A DNA stretch of 64,000 nucleotides from an uncultured Prevotellaceae bacterium (GTDB lineage: Bacteria; Bacteroidota; Bacteroidia; Bacteroidales; Bacteroidaceae): contig CADCIB010000014.1 of the NCBI GenBank assembly GCA_902801375.1, positions 1 to 64,000 on the forward strand, read 5' to 3'. The notes under the pieces were generated by a model. That model worked only from the letters and a program-made list of their open reading frames with translations, was not told where the DNA came from and did no database searches. The translations under genes and the position numbers were made by a program. The stretch's first letter is position 1, and every line of letters starts with the position of its first letter. Positions 60,016-64,000 of the stretch are shown piece after piece.

Positions 60016-62537
60016 GATACACGTTATATACTCTGACGCTCATAGCCTGCGTCCTCTGCATGCCACTTGGCACCTACGCTCAGCGCATCAGCCATACCTA
60101 TAATAATGTGTCGCTCAGCGAAGCCCTGCTTGGGTTGAACAATGCTCAAGATGAATACGTCATCAACTTCCTCTATAACGAGCTGGAGGACTTCCGCATC
60201 ACCGCCACCATCAAGAACAAGCGTCTGCTCGATGCCATCCAGCAGATGATAGGCTTCTACCCTGTCCGCATGACTGTGAAGCCCGACGATCACGAAATCT
60301 ATGTGGAGTGTACCCACAAGACCGACCGCCACTTGACAGGCACCATCGTCGATGAGCAAGGTCAACCCTTGGCCTACGTGAATGTGGCCATCCTTAATCC
60401 TGCCGACAGCACCCTCCTTGGCGGTGGTGTGTCGAACGAGAGCGGCTATTTCGCTATTCCATACGAGCAAGATAAAGTTCTTGCCCGCATCTCCTACGTT
60501 GGATACAAGACCATCTATAAACAATGCACTACGGAGAATATTGGCACGATACGCCTACAACCTGAAGTTTATACGCTCAACGGTGTACAAGTGAAAGGCG
60601 AGCGCATTGTGTCGGGTACGGAGAACGGCCACCTCGTCTACAACATGCCCATGCTCCTGCAACTGTATCCAGCCGACAATGCCTACGATGCGCTTACCAA
60701 CATTCCAGGAGTAAGTGAGATGAATGGCAGCATTATGTTCTCTGGTCGGACCGTGACGCTCATCATCAACGGCAAGCCCACCACGCTGAGTGCCGACAAG
60801 GTGGTGGAACGGCTTAAACAGATGCCCGCTGCCATGCTGGCCAAGGCCGAAGTGATGCCGTCGGCACCTGCAAAATATCACGTGCGAGGCATGGCCATCA
60901 ACATCGTGACTAAGGACTTTTCAGGGACAAACCAGCTCTCGGGCCAGGTGATGGGAGGCTGGGAACAGAGCAAGTATGGCAAAGGTTATACTGGCGGTAG
61001 CCTTGTCTACAACCACGGCAAACTGGGCGTGGACGCGTCGTACACCTTCACCGACGGCTCAAGCTATGGCCAGGTGGAACACGAAGCCAACCATCCGCTT
61101 AACGGGCAACGCGTGGCTTATAATGACAGAACGACACAACACGGCGAAGGCACCAACCATGACTACCGTATCGGACTGGACTATGCCATCGCCGATAATC
61201 ACCGCCTCAGCCTGGCCTACACGGGACAATGGAACTCAACCCGTGCGACTAACACCACAATAGGTACTGCACTATCCACCCAACACTCCCAGCAACACAC
61301 CTACCTGCACAACATCGATGCCACGTACATGGCTCCTTTCGGGCTGCAGCTCAGCGCATCCTACACCAACTATCAGGAGCCAAGCACGCAACATCTGGAC
61401 GGTCGGCTGAATGACATCAGCCGCAATCTCTCGGTTGACAGCCGTCAGAAGGTGAGCAAGTGGCTCTTCACTGCCGACCAAACCCATACGCTACCGAAAG
61501 GCTGGGAACTGAGCTACGGCGGCAAGGCGCAGTTCTCCAACAACAACAGCTATCAGACCACCCTCGATGCCAGCGGCCAGCCTCTGCCTGATGCTACATC
61601 GCATGTGGACTACGACGAGCGCATCCTGAATGGCTACGTCGGAATGAGCAAACAGATAGGTAAGTCGCTGAGTCTGGATGCCTCAGTAACAGCTGAGCAA
61701 TACCATGCCACCAAGTGGAACGAGTGGCGCATCTACCCACAGTTCAACGCCATGTGGAATATCAACGAAAAGAATATGCTCAACCTCTCCTTCAGCAGCG
61801 AGGCCGTCTATCCCTCTTACTGGAGCACCATGAGCAGCATCTACTATGCCTCGGCCTACAGCGAGATATGGGGCAACCCCGACCTAAAGCCTATGTCGAA
61901 ATACGACATTAACCTGATGTGGCAACTCAACCGCAAATACACCTTCACCGCCTTCGTCATGCTGGAGCCCGACTACTTCGTGCAGATGGCCTACCAGCCT
62001 ACGGACCGCATGGCCGTCATTATGAAAGAGACCAACTTCGATTACTCCAACTACTTTGGTCTTCAAGCCTCGGCACAGTTCCGCATGGGCAGTTGGCTCA
62101 ACGGAAATGTCATGGCCACCGCCCTCTATCGCCACGACAGGACTGATTTCTTCGACCTGCCTATCGACCGCACTTGTCTTTCGGGCATCCTGGGTGGAAC
62201 GGCCGTAGCCAAGCTATCGCAGAGGCACAACGTCCAGTTTATCCTCAATCCATTTTTCCAGACAAAGTCTGTCCAAGGTCTTTACGACATTGATCCCTTC
62301 CTACGGCTCAATGCCACACTCCGCTACACCACGAAGAACGGCAAGTGGAGCCTGGTGGCCAAGGGCGAGAATATCCTGAACTCCCGCATCAGCACTCGTT
62401 CCACGATAGCCAATCAGGACTATACCATGCGCGTCTGGATGCCCTACACCAACTACTCCCTTACCGCCGTCTACCGCATCGGCAACTTCAAGGAGAAGCA
62501 GAAGAAGCAGGTTGACACCTCGCGAATGGGATATTAG
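60012..62537 (+). CDS. STN-domain outer-membrane receptor (module 2)
   Basis: 841 aa. Signal peptide about 1-23. STN-like domain ('NNVSLSEALLGLNNAQDEYV', about 34-53), carboxypeptidase-regulatory-like domain ('LTGTIVDEQGQPLAYVNVAI'), plug-like part ('LTNIPGVSEMNGSIMFSGRT') and a PF14905-type beta-barrel to the C terminus. The first 200 residues are close to the module-1 receptor (ECTHKTDRHL is identical), while the barrel differs, which suggests different ligands. Its ATG overlaps the anti-sigma stop by ATGA. Followed by 490 bases without a gene. Confidence 0.85.
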   Translation: MRYTLYTLTLIACVLCMPLGTYAQRISHTYNNVSLSEALLGLNNAQDEYVINFLYNELEDFRITATIKNKRLLDAIQQMIGFYPVRMTVKPDDHEIYVECTHKTDRHLTGTIVDEQGQPLAYVNVAILNPADSTLLGGGVSNESGYFAIPYEQDKVLARISYVGYKTIYKQCTTENIGTIRLQPEVYTLNGVQVKGERIVSGTENGHLVYNMPMLLQLYPADNAYDALTNIPGVSEMNGSIMFSGRTVTLIINGKPTTLSADKVVERLKQMPAAMLAKAEVMPSAPAKYHVRGMAINIVTKDFSGTNQLSGQVMGGWEQSKYGKGYTGGSLVYNHGKLGVDASYTFTDGSSYGQVEHEANHPLNGQRVAYNDRTTQHGEGTNHDYRIGLDYAIADNHRLSLAYTGQWNSTRATNTTIGTALSTQHSQQHTYLHNIDATYMAPFGLQLSASYTNYQEPSTQHLDGRLNDISRNLSVDSRQKVSKWLFTADQTHTLPKGWELSYGGKAQFSNNNSYQTTLDASGQPLPDATSHVDYDERILNGYVGMSKQIGKSLSLDASVTAEQYHATKWNEWRIYPQFNAMWNINEKNMLNLSFSSEAVYPSYWSTMSSIYYASAYSEIWGNPDLKPMSKYDINLMWQLNRKYTFTAFVMLEPDYFVQMAYQPTDRMAVIMKETNFDYSNYFGLQASAQFRMGSWLNGNVMATALYRHDRTDFFDLPIDRTCLSGILGGTAVAKLSQRHNVQFILNPFFQTKSVQGLYDIDPFLRLNATLRYTTKNGKWSLVAKGENILNSRISTRSTIANQDYTMRVWMPYTNYSLTAVYRIGNFKEKQKKQVDTSRMGY

Positions 62538-62573
62538 AACCGACTATAAATCTCTCTCGTTTCGATGGGCAGT

Positions 62574-62593
62574 CGTCGGCCTTTGTGCCGACG
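62574..62593 (+). terminator. Small hairpin after receptor 2
   Basis: CGTCGGC, CTTTGT, GCCGACG: 7-bp arms, 36 bases after the stop; no T-run. Confidence 0.45.
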
Positions 62594-62685
62594 CAGCCTT
62601 TCCTCGATTTATGAACAATTAATAAAATGATAAAGTTGGCAAAAAACAGTTTCTGCGAATGACATGATTCTACAGAGTTTTTTCG

Positions 62686-62770
62686 CAAAAACACCAAACA
62701 CCTACCCCTATAGCCCTGAAATGCTGATAAACAAAGGGCTGGAGCATGGGTAGGTGTCGGGGTGTTTTTG
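62686..62770. repeat. Long imperfect palindrome in the gap after receptor 2
   Basis: Outer arms CAAAAACACC/GGTGTTTTTG, middle arms ACACCTACCC/GGGTAGGTGT, inner AGCCCT/AGGGCT. The right side with its T-run could serve as a terminator. Together with 62972-63004 it fills most of the 490-base gap (62538-63030), in which I see no gene. Confidence 0.7.
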
Positions 62771-62971
62771 AACGTTGCGTTCATAAATCTGAGAGTTCGT
62801 GATGCGGCCTTTCCAATTTGCGTCACTGTACTTTGTGATTGGTGTCAAATCACCCTGCAATCTGTGTCACTTTACACGCTCATTGATAATGGATCACACT
62901 CTCATTCCTTATCTCTGACCGTTTCTTAGACCACAAATGGCGACCTTGGGAACCATCACCGGCATCAAAAT

Positions 62972-63004
62972 ACCCCTCCCCTTTTAAAGGTTTTAAAGGG
63001 GAGG
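62972..63004. repeat. GC-rich palindrome before the Omp28-like gene end
   Basis: CCCCTCCCCTTT and AAAGGGGAGGGG, a 12-bp stem with a short A/T inner part. Just downstream of the stop of the minus-strand Omp28-like gene, so it may end that transcript. Confidence 0.6.
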
Positions 63005-63030
63005 GGCAGAGGTAGGGTAAGTAGTCAGGG

Positions 63031-64000
63031 TCAGCGAGACACCCTCACCTTCCGTGCGGTGCCGTCGGCATTGCGCATGATGACGATGCCTGGGCGCAGG
63101 GACTTGCGGTCGAGGCGCATGCCATCAAGGCTGAAATACTCAGGCTCTTGGTCAGCGGTGTTGGTGGATCGGATGCCCGTGGGTTCAGAGAAGGGGATGG
63201 CGCAACTGTTGGCATTGGTGATGTCCATGTCCAGCACGTTGTCGTCGGTCACTTCCTCGGCGGCCTTTGTGATGAAGGCCACAATGTGCATGTTCTCCGG
63301 ATTCCACTCTTCGGGAAGAGTCAGCGTGTAGTCAGCCTGATAAGTTCCTTCCTCGATGGTCAGCGGGTCGCCGACAGGGGCACTGACGAACTGTCGCAGC
63401 ACCTGGTTGTGCACGTAGTCTTTCTGCGTGGTGGTGCGCTGTGTTATTTCATTATAGACAGACTGCGGCGACTTGACACCATCCTCGGTGAGCAATACGG
63501 TGAGGGCGATGTCGCCATAGATGGCTTCGGCTTCTGCGAGGGTCTCTCCGGTGATGTTGATTTTCAGTTCGCGGCTATTGGCATCGTACGTTGGCGACAG
63601 CTCGATACTGGCGAAGGCGGGATTCGCGTAGTCCTGGACGAGCATGTCTGAGAGAATGCCCGTGATGAAGCTCGCCGGTATCTGCGGCAGATAATAGTTC
63701 ATGTCGTAGGCAATATAGGGCTCGCCGGGGTAGTGGGCTCGGTTGAACGTGAATGTGGGATAGTCGTAGGCGTAGAGTAGGTGCAGATAGTCGGCTTCTT
63801 GCAGGAAGAGCGGGTTGCCGTATGCAAAGGTGTTGACCAGTGCCACATTGGGATTCTCTGCGACCAGCTGGTTGAGTGCCTTGTCGAGCATGGACGTGTA
63901 GGGCGACTGCTGATTGGAGTAGACTTCCACATACACCTGATGACGCTGCATCTGGTTGCGGTAGATGGCAAAGGAAGCCTGCAGGGTGTCGTTCTTGATC
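63031..64000 (-). CDS. Omp28-like exported protein, partial (runs off the window)
   Basis: The frame is open from the stop at 63031-63033 to the window end, so the N terminus (signal peptide and any CxxC thioredoxin motif) lies outside. The visible part of about 322 residues has 'LTEDGVKSPQSVYNEITQRT' and 'YQADYTLTLPEEWNPENMHI', which match the beta-rich half of the Omp28-like protein at 35630 (TEDGMKGPEGDRYW...). The C terminus is a form of the window's tag: 'YFSLDGMRLDRKSLRPGIVI' then ARKVRVSR. A Met at 63949-63951 is internal, not the start. Exported; function unknown. Confidence 0.7.
   Translation of the reverse strand, partial: IKNDTLQASFAIYRNQMQRHQVYVEVYSNQQSPYTSMLDKALNQLVAENPNVALVNTFAYGNPLFLQEADYLHLLYAYDYPTFTFNRAHYPGEPYIAYDMNYYLPQIPASFITGILSDMLVQDYANPAFASIELSPTYDANSRELKINITGETLAEAEAIYGDIALTVLLTEDGVKSPQSVYNEITQRTTTQKDYVHNQVLRQFVSAPVGDPLTIEEGTYQADYTLTLPEEWNPENMHIVAFITKAAEEVTDDNVLDMDITNANSCAIPFSEPTGIRSTNTADQEPEYFSLDGMRLDRKSLRPGIVIMRNADGTARKVRVSR

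Overview
The window comes from a Bacteroidales genome, most likely a Prevotella/Segatella-type organism. The evidence is: Bacteroidetes-style promoters (TTTG, about 20 bases, TAnnTTTG) in front of most transcription units; few strong Shine-Dalgarno sites; many exported proteins that share a C-terminal 'YDLxGRxV...KGIYI...KKVVVK' tag; an STN/FecR/ECF-sigma regulatory style; and housekeeping genes (sufBCD, rimP-nusA-infB, gyrB, rpsT, recO) that read as Bacteroidales versions. There is no rRNA operon, phage, transposase or CRISPR array. I see one tRNA (Glu, UUC).

Layout. 0-11.5 kb (mostly minus strand): a TPR/membrane/coiled-coil protein interrupted by one in-frame stop; sufD and sufC; a small membrane protein on the opposite strand; sufB; then rimP-nusA-infB. 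12-17 kb (plus): an M6-type secreted metalloprotease followed by an 823-aa CARDB/adhesin-like surface protein. 17-22.4 kb: recO, tRNA-Glu-rpsT, a GH109-like Gfo/Idh enzyme, gyrB. 22.4-26 kb (minus): lemA, a DUF2207 protein and a truncated paralogue of it. 26-29.5 kb: GH95 fucosidase and an AraC regulator. 29.4-33.3 kb (minus): Na+ symporter, helix-hairpin-helix protein, ung, DUF3109. 33.4-40.7 kb: VanZ-like protein, gpmI, an Omp28-like protein, a membrane TPR-AraC regulator, and a BspA-like LRR surface protein. 40.8-50.1 kb (plus): a five-gene exported set with two M6 metalloproteases, a 1502-aa surface protein, a 68-aa peptide and a 275-aa secreted protein. 50.3-52.2 kb (minus): a lipoprotein joining a nucleoside-hydrolase-like domain to a P-loop kinase-like domain. 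52.4-62.5 kb (plus): two ECF sigma/anti-sigma/STN-barrel receptor modules flanking a BlaI repressor and an M56-protease/TonB fusion. The right edge holds a partial Omp28-like gene.

The accessory genes are mostly cell-surface. M6 peptidases are paired twice with large CARDB/anchor proteins. The 52-62 kb island looks like a self-contained envelope-sensing unit with receptors, sigma switches, a protease-controlled repressor and possibly its own TonB domain.

The window is also rich in small dispersed repeats that have entered coding sequence: GC-rich palindromes inside sufD and other genes, and AATTGTCAATT-type units inside a signal peptide, in tag linkers and across two stop codons. Two genes carry apparent disabling lesions: the nonsense codon near 1010 and the frameshift near 59588.
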